Source: Planctomycetota bacterium (lineage in GTDB: Bacteria > Planctomycetota > Phycisphaerae > UBA1845 > CAIVHJ01). From it: a stretch of 32,690 nt of DNA. Within the stretch, counting starts at the first letter, position 1, and the number at the start of each line of letters is the position of its first letter. Made by a program: the position numbers and the translations under genes. Positions 7,650-15,331 of this stretch are shown here, in pieces. The stretch spans positions 1-32,690 of the forward strand of contig JACZTW010000004.1 of assembly GCA_022573485.1 (NCBI GenBank), read 5' to 3'. The notes under the pieces are model-generated. The model worked only from the letters and a program-made list of their open reading frames with translations. It made no database searches and was not told where the DNA came from.

Positions 7650-7865
7650 GTGGCCAAGAATCACGCAACAAAAGAGCCGCTGCACCAGCATGACGAACAG
7701 GCGCTGCCTGCGGATGACCAGCGCACCCGCAAAATCATGCAACTCCGGCGGGCCATTCAGGCGGGCACTTACGACGAGGAAGAGAGCCTCAAGCACTTGC
7801 TTGGAAACCTGGGCGGACAGGCCTCGGACGAGCGGGAAACCGAGCCGGATCCCGAGCGGCCGTAG
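7650..7865 (+). CDS. Small FlgM-like protein (possible anti-sigma factor)
   Basis: The 71-residue product starts at GTG 7650. A polar, probably disordered N-terminus leads to Arg-Lys-Ile-Met-Gln-Leu-Arg-Arg-Ala-Ile-Gln-Ala-Gly-Thr-Tyr (about residues 27-41) and a short amphipathic helix. This resembles the C-terminal sigma-binding motif of FlgM, in which a helix is followed by Ala/Asp-Gly-x-Tyr. FlgM restrains the flagellar sigma factor, but no flagellar gene is visible here, so the assignment is tentative. It is alone on this strand, between spacer repeats. Confidence 0.6.
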   Translation: MAKNHATKEPLHQHDEQALPADDQRTRKIMQLRRAIQAGTYDEEESLKHLLGNLGGQASDERETEPDPERP

Positions 7866-7890
7866 GACTGCGATCGCACGATCCCCATCG

Positions 7891-8002
7891 AACGCTCTGT
7901 CTGAAAACTCGGATTCTTTCAAGAAGCCGCGGGTTTCAACCCGCGCGAGGCCTCGCACAGACTAAAGTCTGCGGCTCCCGGGATGTCTCCAGATAGAGCC
8001 TA
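7891..8002 (+). mobile_element. 112-bp inverted-repeat element, copy 2 of the TAGG family
   Basis: The left end reads GCTCTGTCTGAAAAC and the right end, read on the minus strand, TAGGCTCTATCTGG. The interior word GGATTCTTTCAAGAAGCCGC and the CCCGCGCGAGGCCTCGC block match the reverse complement of 5269-5410. About 30 bases are missing here, where that copy has an extra palindrome. The right tip provides the TAG stop codon of the RNase HI gene. The left tip is degraded, so this copy appears older. Confidence 0.78.
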
Positions 8003-8767
8003 TTCCTTCATGTCAAGCGAGAGCCGAAACTCAGCCCCGCATCGCGGGCACACCACGGTGATCGGTTCCGGCAGGATCCCGGACCAGTTTCGATCCCGAA
8101 GCGTATTCACAACTTCGATCACCTTGCCGGCCAAGGCGAGATTGAGACCCGGGGGGAGAACATCTTCGATCATGAATCGAAAGCCCCGCGTACAACTATT
8201 GGGACAGGACGCGCGGGTCGCCGTGGCCACGACCTCCATGACCACTCCGGTCCGTCGTTCGTCGCCGGCCGGGGAGCCGCGCCGCGCCCGAGCCCCAGGC
8301 TCGCGCTCTGGACTGAGTGCAGGCGGGGCGCCGATCAGCCGGACGTCGGTGACATCTTCCCCGGTATCCAGCGCCTGGTTCACCAACTCATCTGCACGGC
8401 GGTTTTGATCTCGCAGGACGTGGTGAATCTTCCACTGTGCGAGACCCAATAGTTGATGCTGCACGTCTTCAAAGAGCGGCTTGAGTCCGCCCGCTTTGAC
8501 TCGGTATTCGCCCATCAACTGTTTGACCATCAACTCGCTGTCACTGTAAATGGTCAGCGACTTGGCCCCAGCCTGCCGGGCGGCGCGCACGCCGATCAGC
8601 AAAGCGCTGTATTCCGCTTGGTTGTTGGTCAAGGTGCCGAGGAGGTAGCCGGCTTCCAGGAGAGACGCGCCACCCTCATCCCGCAGAACGACTCCGGCCG
8701 CAGCCGGGCCTGGATTGCCGCGGGCCCCTCCATCCACATAGAGCGTCAACTTGGAATCTTCAGCCAT
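8000..8767 (-). CDS. Ribonuclease HI-like protein with C-terminal Cys-containing extension
   Basis: RNase HI degrades the RNA strand of RNA:DNA hybrids. The first 135 residues hold the whole fold and the four catalytic acids: Asp12 (Tyr-Val-Asp-Gly-Gly-Ala), Glu52 (Asn-Gln-Ala-Glu-Tyr), Asp76 (Tyr-Ser-Asp-Ser-Glu) and Asp126 (Arg-Ala-Asp-Glu). About 110 further residues follow, including a low-complexity basic linker and a Cys-Pro-Arg-Cys pair at 240-243 that could bind metal. The start overlaps the stop of the upstream zinc-ribbon gene by eight bases, so the two are translationally coupled. The stop codon belongs to the inserted 112-bp element, so the original C-terminus may have differed. 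Confidence 0.93.
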   Translation of the reverse strand: MAEDSKLTLYVDGGARGNPGPAAAGVVLRDEGGASLLEAGYLLGTLTNNQAEYSALLIGVRAARQAGAKSLTIYSDSELMVKQLMGEYRVKAGGLKPLFEDVQHQLLGLAQWKIHHVLRDQNRRADELVNQALDTGEDVTDVRLIGAPPALSPEREPGARARRGSPAGDERRTGVVMEVVATATRASCPNSCTRGFRFMIEDVLPPGLNLALAGKVIEVVNTLRDRNWSGILPEPITVVCPRCGAEFRLSLDMKE

Positions 8768-9491
8768 CGAGGAACAACACGCGGCCGCAACTGTTGCAAA
8801 GTTGGATATCGATCCCGGCTTGCAGTATGACGAACTGCTCGAGCGTCACGCCCATATTGCAGCCGTCACACATGAACTCCTGGCGCTTGGGATGCGGCTG
8901 AACCACTTGCGCCAGAGCCTCCCCGTCGTGGCGTTCGGCCACGCGCTCAAAAATCGACAGCGTCGAACTGGGTACGGCCGAAGCCGCTTCCGCTCGCTCC
9001 CGCCCCAGGGCCTCCACTTCGGCCTGCGAATCTTGCTCAAACGCGTCCGCGGCCTTATGGGCGTTCGCCAGGGCCTGTTTCTCATCCTCGATCTTTGAAT
9101 GAATGACTTGTTCCTCGGCGCGCAGCTCCTCAAGTCGGTTCATGCCCTCGAGGATCTGATCCTCGAGCTTGCTGTTGTCGGCCTTGCCGGTGTTGATCTC
9201 GGTCAGAAGGGCCGCGTATTCTTTGTTGGTCTTGGATTTGTTGAGGGCCTCACGCAGTTGAGTGGTTCGGTCCTCGTGGGTCTTGACTTCCAGCTCCAGT
9301 TGATCCACAGCGGACTGCCGCTGCATAATGACCTCGTGCTTGGCGGCCAGCTCGGCCTCGTGAGCGGCCTGCCGCTGTTCATGCGATCGGACCGAGCGCT
9401 TCTTCCTCTCAATCTTCGAGCGCAGGGCCGTCAGTTTCAGGGTCACTTGCTGGAGCACTTGCAGCGCATCGAGCGTTGCACTCATAGACAT
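8760..9491 (-). CDS. Coiled-coil C4-type zinc-ribbon protein (CdsZ-like)
   Basis: I take the ATG ending at 9491, preceded by GAGAG, as the start, giving 243 residues; a second ATG lies two codons on. Residues about 5-170 form a long antiparallel coiled coil rich in Glu, Gln, Lys and Arg, containing Lys-Thr-Asn-Lys-Glu-Tyr-Ala-Ala. Four cysteines at about 208, 211, 232 and 235 make the zinc ribbon. This is the architecture of the bacterial C4 zinc-ribbon family (DUF164, CdsZ), which binds nucleic acid or ribosomes in some species. Its overlap with an RNase HI gene is a pairing known from other bacteria and suggests a shared role with RNA or hybrids. Confidence 0.88.
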   Translation of the reverse strand: MSMSATLDALQVLQQVTLKLTALRSKIERKKRSVRSHEQRQAAHEAELAAKHEVIMQRQSAVDQLELEVKTHEDRTTQLREALNKSKTNKEYAALLTEINTGKADNSKLEDQILEGMNRLEELRAEEQVIHSKIEDEKQALANAHKAADAFEQDSQAEVEALGRERAEAASAVPSSTLSIFERVAERHDGEALAQVVQPHPKRQEFMCDGCNMGVTLEQFVILQAGIDIQLCNSCGRVLFLDG

Positions 9492-9612
9492 CTCTCGCTT
9501 TTCCAAAGCACGGGGAACCGAACCTGTGCGACATTCCAAACCGCCTATTATGATGTGTCCGGACGGGATGTGCAAGTGCCCGGCCGGGGCTCGATGGACG
9601 CGAGGGCCGGCG

Positions 9613-11109
9613 CTAGATCGGATGCCGGATCAGGATTCCCAGCGTACGGAAAATGATCACCAGGTCGAGTTCGAGCGACATTTGTTTGATGTAGTACAGA
9701 TCCAGGTGGAGCTTCCGCCGGGCGTCCTCGACGCTACAGCCGTAGCGGTAGTTAATCTGTGCCCAACCGGTCAGACCGGGCTTGACCAGATGCCTTTCAT
9801 CGTAGTAGGGGATCTCGGTAATCAGCTCCTGAACGAACTCCGGTCGCTCCGGCCTCGGGCCGACGATCGACATGTCGCCGAGGAAAATGTTCCACAATTG
9901 GGGCAGCTCATCAAGATGTGTGCGTCGCAGAAAGCGGCCGACCCCCGTCACGCGCGGATCGCCCGGCGTGGACCACACGTGACCATCGGCTTCTGCGTCC
10001 GGGCGCATGGTCCGGAACTTGATCAGCCGGAAAACGCGGTTATGGCGCCCGACACGCTCCTGCGAATAGAACACGGGGCCTCTTCCGGACAACTTGACCG
10101 CCAAAGCGATCAACGGCCACAGCGGCAGCGTGATCAAGAGGGTGAAGGCTGCGAAGCTGAAGTCGAACACGCGCTTGATCGTGGCCCGGCCGGCGCGATG
10201 GCCTTCCAGATCAGCGAACAAGAACCAATCCGCTGAAATGTAATCCACCGGTACTTCGCCGAGCACGCGCTCATGAAATGTCTGTTGGTTGGTCACGCGA
10301 CATCCCAACCGCAGACAACACATAATGAGCTGAGAAAGCTCGGTGTCTGATGATTCCTCCGCTCCGATGACCACTTCCTGCACGTCCTCGGCCAGACAGA
10401 CGGCTTGAACGTCCTCGACGACGCCCAGGCACGGAAGGTCGGTCGCGCCGGGCGGATTGGATTCGGACTCAGGCCCGGCGAGATACCCGAGCAGCACGTA
10501 ATTGCGGCCCGCCTCAGATTCGGCTACGGCTTCGGAGACCCGCCGAATGGAATCGCCGCAACCCACGAAGAGAATCCGGCTCTTGAGGTTACGGAGCGAG
10601 CGGCAGGCCAACAACCGCAGTCCACCCGAAATGGCAATGAACGTGAGCGGGCTGATGATGGCGATCCGGCGGCTATAGATCTCATACATCAAGGTATGCA
10701 GCACGACGTAGGCGATCGCCGTGGCCAGGCCAATGGTGAGCAACGAACGCACCGCGATGCGGGAGCGATGACGCAGAGTTTCGGTCTCGTACAGCCCGAC
10801 CGCCAGCCCCGCTGCGATGTACGCGACGGCGACGACGGCGTTGGCCAGCGTCATGTCCGCAACCCACGTACTCGTTGGGAACTGGAGCCGGAAGAATTGA
10901 TAGCCAATATAGTTGCCGAGGCACACGGAGGCAGCGTCAGCCACCGCCCACACTGATTTAGGTACGTGCATCAAGCTCCGCGCCAGAATCTCCGATCGAC
11001 TTCGGTGCCTCTCGAAAGAGGGCACGGAGCGATTTTTCGGGGCGGGCTCCTTCGGAGTGCCCGTCGATGGGCGGGCCGCTGACTTTAACGTGTTGGTGTT
11101 TGCGGACAT
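9613..11109 (-). CDS. Polyprenyl-phosphate sugar-1-phosphate transferase (WcaJ/EpsE family)
   Basis: This integral membrane enzyme likely starts glycan assembly by moving a sugar-1-phosphate from a UDP-sugar to undecaprenyl phosphate. The 498 residues comprise a polar N-terminus and four to five membrane segments (about 50-180). A nucleotide-binding-like CoA-binding domain follows (about 185-300). The C-terminal catalytic sugar transferase domain starts at Lys-Arg-Val-Phe-Asp and contains Lys-Phe-Arg-Thr-Met, Asp-Glu-Leu-Pro-Gln-Leu-Trp-Asn and Gly-Pro-Arg-Pro-Glu-Arg-Pro. The Pro-Gly-Leu-Thr-Gly-Trp-Ala-Gln-Ile motif is also present. The sugar, often glucose or galactose in this group, cannot be deduced. 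It opens the polysaccharide locus and is divergent from a lipoprotein gene. Confidence 0.95.
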   Translation of the reverse strand: MSANTNTLKSAARPSTGTPKEPAPKNRSVPSFERHRSRSEILARSLMHVPKSVWAVADAASVCLGNYIGYQFFRLQFPTSTWVADMTLANAVVAVAYIAAGLAVGLYETETLRHRSRIAVRSLLTIGLATAIAYVVLHTLMYEIYSRRIAIISPLTFIAISGGLRLLACRSLRNLKSRILFVGCGDSIRRVSEAVAESEAGRNYVLLGYLAGPESESNPPGATDLPCLGVVEDVQAVCLAEDVQEVVIGAEESSDTELSQLIMCCLRLGCRVTNQQTFHERVLGEVPVDYISADWFLFADLEGHRAGRATIKRVFDFSFAAFTLLITLPLWPLIALAVKLSGRGPVFYSQERVGRHNRVFRLIKFRTMRPDAEADGHVWSTPGDPRVTGVGRFLRRTHLDELPQLWNIFLGDMSIVGPRPERPEFVQELITEIPYYDERHLVKPGLTGWAQINYRYGCSVEDARRKLHLDLYYIKQMSLELDLVIIFRTLGILIRHPI

Positions 11110-11438
11110 AGTAAACTCGCAGCCCGCCGCCGGCGAGCTCCGGGCTTAACATCGGAACAAGCCGAGTCCCACCTGAGATACGTGGACGCGGACCGCCGGT
11201 GTTCCGATGTGACTTCCACAGGAGCGACCGGCGAGCGAAAGACCGTCGAGCTGGGGCCGGCGTACCGCCGATTATCGGAACCCGACGGTCCGCCGATATC
11301 TCGATCGGGCCGGCCCGCTTGCCGATGATTATTTTGAGCTTTTTCAACCGGCGACCGGCAGACGTGCGGCGACCGGCAGGCCACGCTGCGGCACACGGAA
11401 GGGCGTGAAGGATCATGGCTTTCGGATCGAGTATCACG
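11110..11438. promoter_or_regulatory. Divergent control region with inverted repeats
   Basis: This spacer separates the divergent sugar transferase and lipoprotein genes. It contains the perfect 11-bp inverted repeat ACATCGGAACA (11149-11159) and TGTTCCGATGT (11200-11210). A related TATCGGAACCC lies near 11274. GCGACCGGC motifs are repeated near 11222, 11349 and 11368. An A/T-rich patch at 11325-11346 could be part of a promoter. The symmetric half-sites suggest an operator for a regulator not encoded here; no boxes can be fixed. Confidence 0.5.
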
Positions 11439-12185
11439 ATGAAAACCGCGCTTGCCTCGGCTTGCACGCTCCTGTTCGTGTCCGGCTGCACCTGGGGGCT
11501 GAAGCATCCCAACCAGCGCGTCGAGAGCGCGCTGAAGTTGTCCGACATCACAAACGAAATTCCGCGCGTCGGGGCGGACATTCAGCATTTCGAGATGGCG
11601 CCCACCGTCGGCCGGTTCCCCGCCGGCATTGCCATCGTCCGGGTGGCCAAGATCCTCGATGAGGAAAATGCGATTGAACGCCTGCGGATTTACCCATTCA
11701 AGGGATACGAGATACCCTACTGGGTGGAGCTGTTCGATGGCACGCCGGAAGTGCGCTCCCTGTATCCCATCCACGAGAAAAGCGTCCGCGACGTCTACGT
11801 GACGTTGCCGGAGTTGAAAAGCGCGGCCCACGTGTTGAATGCGGGACTCCTGCTCGCTTATGGCTACGACAATACCTCGGCGAATTATACCTGCCGCGTA
11901 TTCGGGTTGGTCTACGAGATTCCATCCGGCAAATTGATCTCCGCGATCCAGCATCGCGCAACGTTTGTCGAGGCCCGCGCCGAGGCAGAGAAGTTGCCCT
12001 CACGGTCCAGGCCGGTCACTGTCAAGGACTGGAAATTCTACGTGGACCACGTGGCTTTTCGGAAATTCGAGAAGAACTTCAAGAAATGCGTCTGGGACTT
12101 GATCGACATTGATCGGGCGCCGGAAGACTTGAAGCGCAATCCATTCGAGGATGCTAAGCCTCCGTTTCCACGTACTTGGCAGTAA
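11439..12185 (+). CDS. Hypothetical lipoprotein of the polysaccharide locus
   Basis: The preferred start is the internal ATG at 11439, which gives a normal signal: Met-Lys-Thr, then a hydrophobic stretch, then Val-Ser-Gly-Cys as lipobox. The frame is open from 11415. The mature part of about 230 residues is mixed alpha/beta with no recognised domain. Visible segments include Gly-Ile-Ala-Ile-Val-Arg-Val-Ala-Lys-Ile and Lys-Leu-Ile-Ser-Ala-Ile-Gln-His-Arg. It could be an outer-membrane-side accessory of polysaccharide export, but only its position suggests this. It is followed directly by the VanZ-like gene, so the two are probably co-transcribed. Confidence 0.75.
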   Translation: MKTALASACTLLFVSGCTWGLKHPNQRVESALKLSDITNEIPRVGADIQHFEMAPTVGRFPAGIAIVRVAKILDEENAIERLRIYPFKGYEIPYWVELFDGTPEVRSLYPIHEKSVRDVYVTLPELKSAAHVLNAGLLLAYGYDNTSANYTCRVFGLVYEIPSGKLISAIQHRATFVEARAEAEKLPSRSRPVTVKDWKFYVDHVAFRKFEKNFKKCVWDLIDIDRAPEDLKRNPFEDAKPPFPRTWQ

Positions 12186-12217
12186 GGTCAAAGGAGCGGA
12201 GACGGCGGATCTTAGCG

Positions 12218-13657
12218 ATGGGCAGGAGACACAGAAGCAGTTCTCGCCGGCGAATTTCGTCGGAACCCCTCATTAACTTCGTGCATCAGCGTCTCGAAGT
12301 CGTGCTGGCGATCGCCACGGTGCTGTTCATCTTCTACACCACGCTTCTCCCGACGGCCATCGACGCAGGTAAATCAGAGCACGGCGTTTCGCTTTCTGCT
12401 GTTACTTCAAGACAAGATCTGGCGCAGAACATCGCGCTGTATCTCCCGCTCGGATTTTTCCTGGCTCTGGCCTGCCGGCGCAGCCGCATGAAATGGTGGA
12501 CCGTGGCCCTGATCACGTTGATCAGCGCCGCAGCGTTGTCGGGCACGGCGGAATTCGTCCAGCAGTTTCTGCCGGCAAGGGTCTCATCGCTTGCAGACGT
12601 GCTGTGCAACATTCTCGGTGCCGCGGTCGGAGGATTGTGCGCCTATGTGTTTCGCGTGGGTTCGAGGTCTTTTCGGTCGAAAATGCGCGATGCACTGTCG
12701 CATCATCCTATGTTCATGACCTATATCTTGGCGGGCACGATTTATGTGGTGCTCTGGTTCGTGCCTTTTCGGCTGGATCTGACGCCACGCACCCATGACA
12801 CCCTTCTCAATCCCGTACGGCTGGCCGCCTTTACGCCCACCAAGGCTTCAGAATTTGCGCCCCAGGGCCATACGGCGCGAGGGCAATATGATCACGCCAT
12901 CGACCTGGCGGTGGCCATTTCCGCATTCGTGCTGCTTGCGTTTCTGGCTTGCGGATCGTTGCAGGGCGAGTTTGGGTTCGGCGAGATTACGGCCGGCCTG
13001 GCCACGCTGTGGATGATTTTCTTCTTGTCCGTTGCCATCGTGTTGGGCCGAATGTTCATTCACACTCTGGGGTTCCAGATCATCTTCATTCCGGCGGCTT
13101 TTCTAGGAGCGACAGTCGGAATCCTGGCCTCCTGGACTTCCTTGCGAACCCGCCTTCGCGCCTGGCCTCAGGTGGCGGCTTGGGCGTGGAGCGCCGTGTT
13201 GTTCTGCCTCGCAGTGATCGTTGCCCGCGAATTGAGTCCCTATGAATTCGACTTTGAGTCCGTCACGATTGCCGACGCGTTGGCTCGGATGACGTGGATT
13301 CCCTTCCGGCAGTATTTCGCCGACGCGCCCACCGCCGGCGCCGTAGGCGACATCCTGGCCAAGTTCGGCCGTTTTTTGGTCTTCGGGATTCTGATTTCAG
13401 TGGCCCTGAAATCAGGAAGCGTTCGGCCGTTCCGGAGCCGCTTGCGGCGGTGCTGCTGGATCAGTTTTCTCTTGGCGATGATGATCGAGTTCGTCCAGAC
13501 GGGATGCCCAGGGCGCTATTCCGACATCACGCACGTCTTGCTCGCCGTGGGAGGCGCGCTTGCCGGTGCGATCGCGCTCGAGTGGTGGTCCGACTTAATC
13601 AAGGCCTCGCGTCCGCAGAGGGACGATCGCGCCACGTCTTTGAGCCTGACCCTTTAG
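12218..13657 (+). CDS. Membrane protein with two VanZ-like domains
   Basis: The frame is open from a TTG at 12176, but the ATG at 12218 preceded by GGCGG is the better start, giving about 479 residues. After a very basic, Ser/Arg-rich N-terminus there are about ten membrane segments. A VanZ-like block is present near residues 25-150, with Leu-Tyr-Leu-Pro-Leu-Gly-Phe and Ala-Glu-Phe-Val-Gln-Gln-Phe. A second occurs in the C-terminal quarter, with Ile-Glu-Phe-Val-Gln-Thr-Gly-Cys-Pro-Gly-Arg-Tyr-Ser-Asp-Ile-Thr. VanZ proteins often accompany glycan loci, but their biochemical role is unclear. The Ala/Met-Glu-Phe-Val-Gln pattern in both halves supports an internal duplication. Confidence 0.88.
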   Translation: MGRRHRSSSRRRISSEPLINFVHQRLEVVLAIATVLFIFYTTLLPTAIDAGKSEHGVSLSAVTSRQDLAQNIALYLPLGFFLALACRRSRMKWWTVALITLISAAALSGTAEFVQQFLPARVSSLADVLCNILGAAVGGLCAYVFRVGSRSFRSKMRDALSHHPMFMTYILAGTIYVVLWFVPFRLDLTPRTHDTLLNPVRLAAFTPTKASEFAPQGHTARGQYDHAIDLAVAISAFVLLAFLACGSLQGEFGFGEITAGLATLWMIFFLSVAIVLGRMFIHTLGFQIIFIPAAFLGATVGILASWTSLRTRLRAWPQVAAWAWSAVLFCLAVIVARELSPYEFDFESVTIADALARMTWIPFRQYFADAPTAGAVGDILAKFGRFLVFGILISVALKSGSVRPFRSRLRRCCWISFLLAMMIEFVQTGCPGRYSDITHVLLAVGGALAGAIALEWWSDLIKASRPQRDDRATSLSLTL

Positions 13658-13678
13658 AACCTGTATGAGAAGGTGGTT

Positions 13679-13703
13679 GTGTCATCAGAGGCGCTTCTGA
13701 CAC
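13679..13703 (+). terminator. Possible terminator hairpin after the VanZ-like gene
   Basis: GTGTCA and TGACAC flank an inner TCAGA/TCTGA stem, forming a bulged hairpin 21 bases after the stop. There is no clear T-run, so factor-independent activity is uncertain. Confidence 0.45.
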
Positions 13704-13714
13704 GCGCACTTTAG

Positions 13715-13898
13715 CCCGGATATTTTACCGCACAGCACGCAGAGGCCACCAAGACGTAACAAAAAAAGGACTTAGCAAAGCCGGCGCAACACGGGCAAGT
13801 GATACACACTGTCCAAGCAACACGCGCTCGAATTTGGCCGCAACTTCTGGACAACAATACTCTGCGTTCTCCGCGGTCTCTGCGGTAAAATATCCGGG
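13715..13898 (-). mobile_element. 184-bp inverted-repeat (MITE-like) element, copy 2
   Basis: The ends CCCGGATATTTTACCGCACA and the matching right end closing in AAAATATCCGGG are the same as those of 3138-3320, and the reverse complement aligns with that copy throughout. Divergence is moderate (mainly substitutions and small indels), so the copies are not recent. It sits between the convergent VanZ-like and CapK-like genes, where insertion would be harmless. Confidence 0.8.
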
Positions 13899-13939
13899 TT
13901 CAGGGTCGTCGCCGCGGCGGACCATGGCATACGAGCGGT

Positions 13940-13959
13940 CCGTGGCCTGAAGGCCACGG
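13940..13959 (-). terminator. 8-bp hairpin one base after the CapK-like stop codon
   Basis: CCGTGGCC and GGCCACGG pair around TTCA on the minus strand, one base beyond the TAA. There is no T-run. It may end or stabilise the long polysaccharide transcript, or be one more dispersed palindrome at a stop codon. Confidence 0.55.
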
Positions 13960-13960
13960 C

Positions 13961-15331
13961 TTACTGGGGGGTCGCCGATTCAGCAATCGCGTTGATGATA
14001 TAGCGGTATTTGCCGGACGCGTGAGGAGGAAGATCATCGACGCATTCGATGATCACTTGCGTCGCGTCGCCGATGCGGGCTTTTACGAAACAGCGCATTT
14101 GTCGCTCGCCCTCGGCGCGGCGGTAGTGGGAATTGGTCACGGCCAGAATCCGAACTCGATCGCGTGCCTCTTGAATGACTCGATAGTGAGTGAGGCCTTC
14201 GATTTCTTTGAGGTCTCTGCTGAGGCTGACGCCCGTCACTTGGGTGCCGTCGTTGGTCTCCAGGAACTCGAAGGATCGGCCCGTGGGGCGCCACATCATC
14301 GGCAGCGGGCGCCCGCAGGCACACGCTCCCGCCCGCAGCGCCGCGCGATCACCCGTATCATAGCGGATGAACGGCATGGCATAGGCGTCGAGGTTTGTGA
14401 CCACGACCCGGCCTTCCTCGTCGGAGGGCAGCACCTTGCCGTCATCGTCCAGAATCTCGACGATGATGTTCTCCGCCGTGATGTGGTAGGCTTCTTCGGG
14501 ACATTCGTGGGCGATCAAGCCGCCCTCGCGACATCCGTATTCCTCCGCCACCGAACACTCCAAATAGCGGATGATTTCCTCGCGCCACTGCGGCAACAGT
14601 TGCTCGCCGGTGGCGAAAGCAACCCGGCGAATCACGCCCTTGAGCTCGGGCCTGTGTTCATGCACGAATTGAGCGAAACGCCACAACGTGCTCGAATAGG
14701 AGTACAGCGCGTGAGGTTTGATGTACAGGAACTTGTCCGCGTAGCAGTGAAGCTGTTCGTCGGACAGTTCAAACGCGCGGAGTAGTTTTTCGTTGATCAG
14801 CCAATCACGGATCGCCCGCAGACGATCCTGGCGGTCGGTCTCGATCCGCGAACCCCACAGGTAAATCACTGGGTCGCCCGTGCAGACATCGAACCAGCGA
14901 TGCGCCCGGATCCGCGCCGCCAGGTCAGCCCCGCACCGCCTCCGTCCCACGCTGAAGATCAGCGGCGAACCCGTCGACCCGGACGTGCAGGACGACATCA
15001 ATTCACCGCGATGCGAATCGGCGATCATATCCTCGTGGCCATCTCGAATATCGTCCTTGAGCAACAACGGCAAATCGCTGAGATCGTCGATGCTTCTCAC
15101 ATCGGCCGGTCGGATGAACGCCCGTTCAAAGCGTTCCCGATAAAACGGCGTTTGCGAAGTCGCGTGCCGAATCAATTGACGCAGCTTCGTGTCTTGAAAC
15201 GCGCGGAGCTGGTCCGGGCTCCACCATTGGGATTGTTCCAATTCACGCCAGCGACGCAGCGATCCCAGTCCCCGCAGGCCATCTTGAGCCGGATAAAAAA
15301 CGTGCTTGGCCAACCATGAACGAATCATCAT
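13961..15331 (-). CDS. Adenylate-forming enzyme, PaaK/CapK family
   Basis: This is a 456-residue member of the phenylacetate-CoA ligase-like group, often annotated CapK or coenzyme F390 synthetase in capsule loci. The ATP-binding loop is Ser-Cys-Thr-Ser-Gly-Ser-Thr-Gly-Ser-Pro (114-123). The Tyr-Asp-Thr-Gly-Asp motif lies at about 325, with a Cys-Ala-Cys-Gly-Arg-Pro segment close by. The family activates a carboxylic acid as an adenylate; here the acid may be linked to a sugar, but the substrate is not known. Its ATG overlaps the stop of the upstream glycosyltransferase gene by one base (TGATG). It is the last gene of the nine-gene minus-strand operon. Confidence 0.88.
   Translation of the reverse strand: MMIRSWLAKHVFYPAQDGLRGLGSLRRWRELEQSQWWSPDQLRAFQDTKLRQLIRHATSQTPFYRERFERAFIRPADVRSIDDLSDLPLLLKDDIRDGHEDMIADSHRGELMSSCTSGSTGSPLIFSVGRRRCGADLAARIRAHRWFDVCTGDPVIYLWGSRIETDRQDRLRAIRDWLINEKLLRAFELSDEQLHCYADKFLYIKPHALYSYSSTLWRFAQFVHEHRPELKGVIRRVAFATGEQLLPQWREEIIRYLECSVAEEYGCREGGLIAHECPEEAYHITAENIIVEILDDDGKVLPSDEEGRVVVTNLDAYAMPFIRYDTGDRAALRAGACACGRPLPMMWRPTGRSFEFLETNDGTQVTGVSLSRDLKEIEGLTHYRVIQEARDRVRILAVTNSHYRRAEGERQMRCFVKARIGDATQVIIECVDDLPPHASGKYRYIINAIAESATPQ

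Noticed and set aside
7527-7958. A 143-codon minus-strand open frame over the FlgM-like gene
   Set aside because: It runs through the repeat element at 7891-8002 and is antisense to the more plausible small gene.
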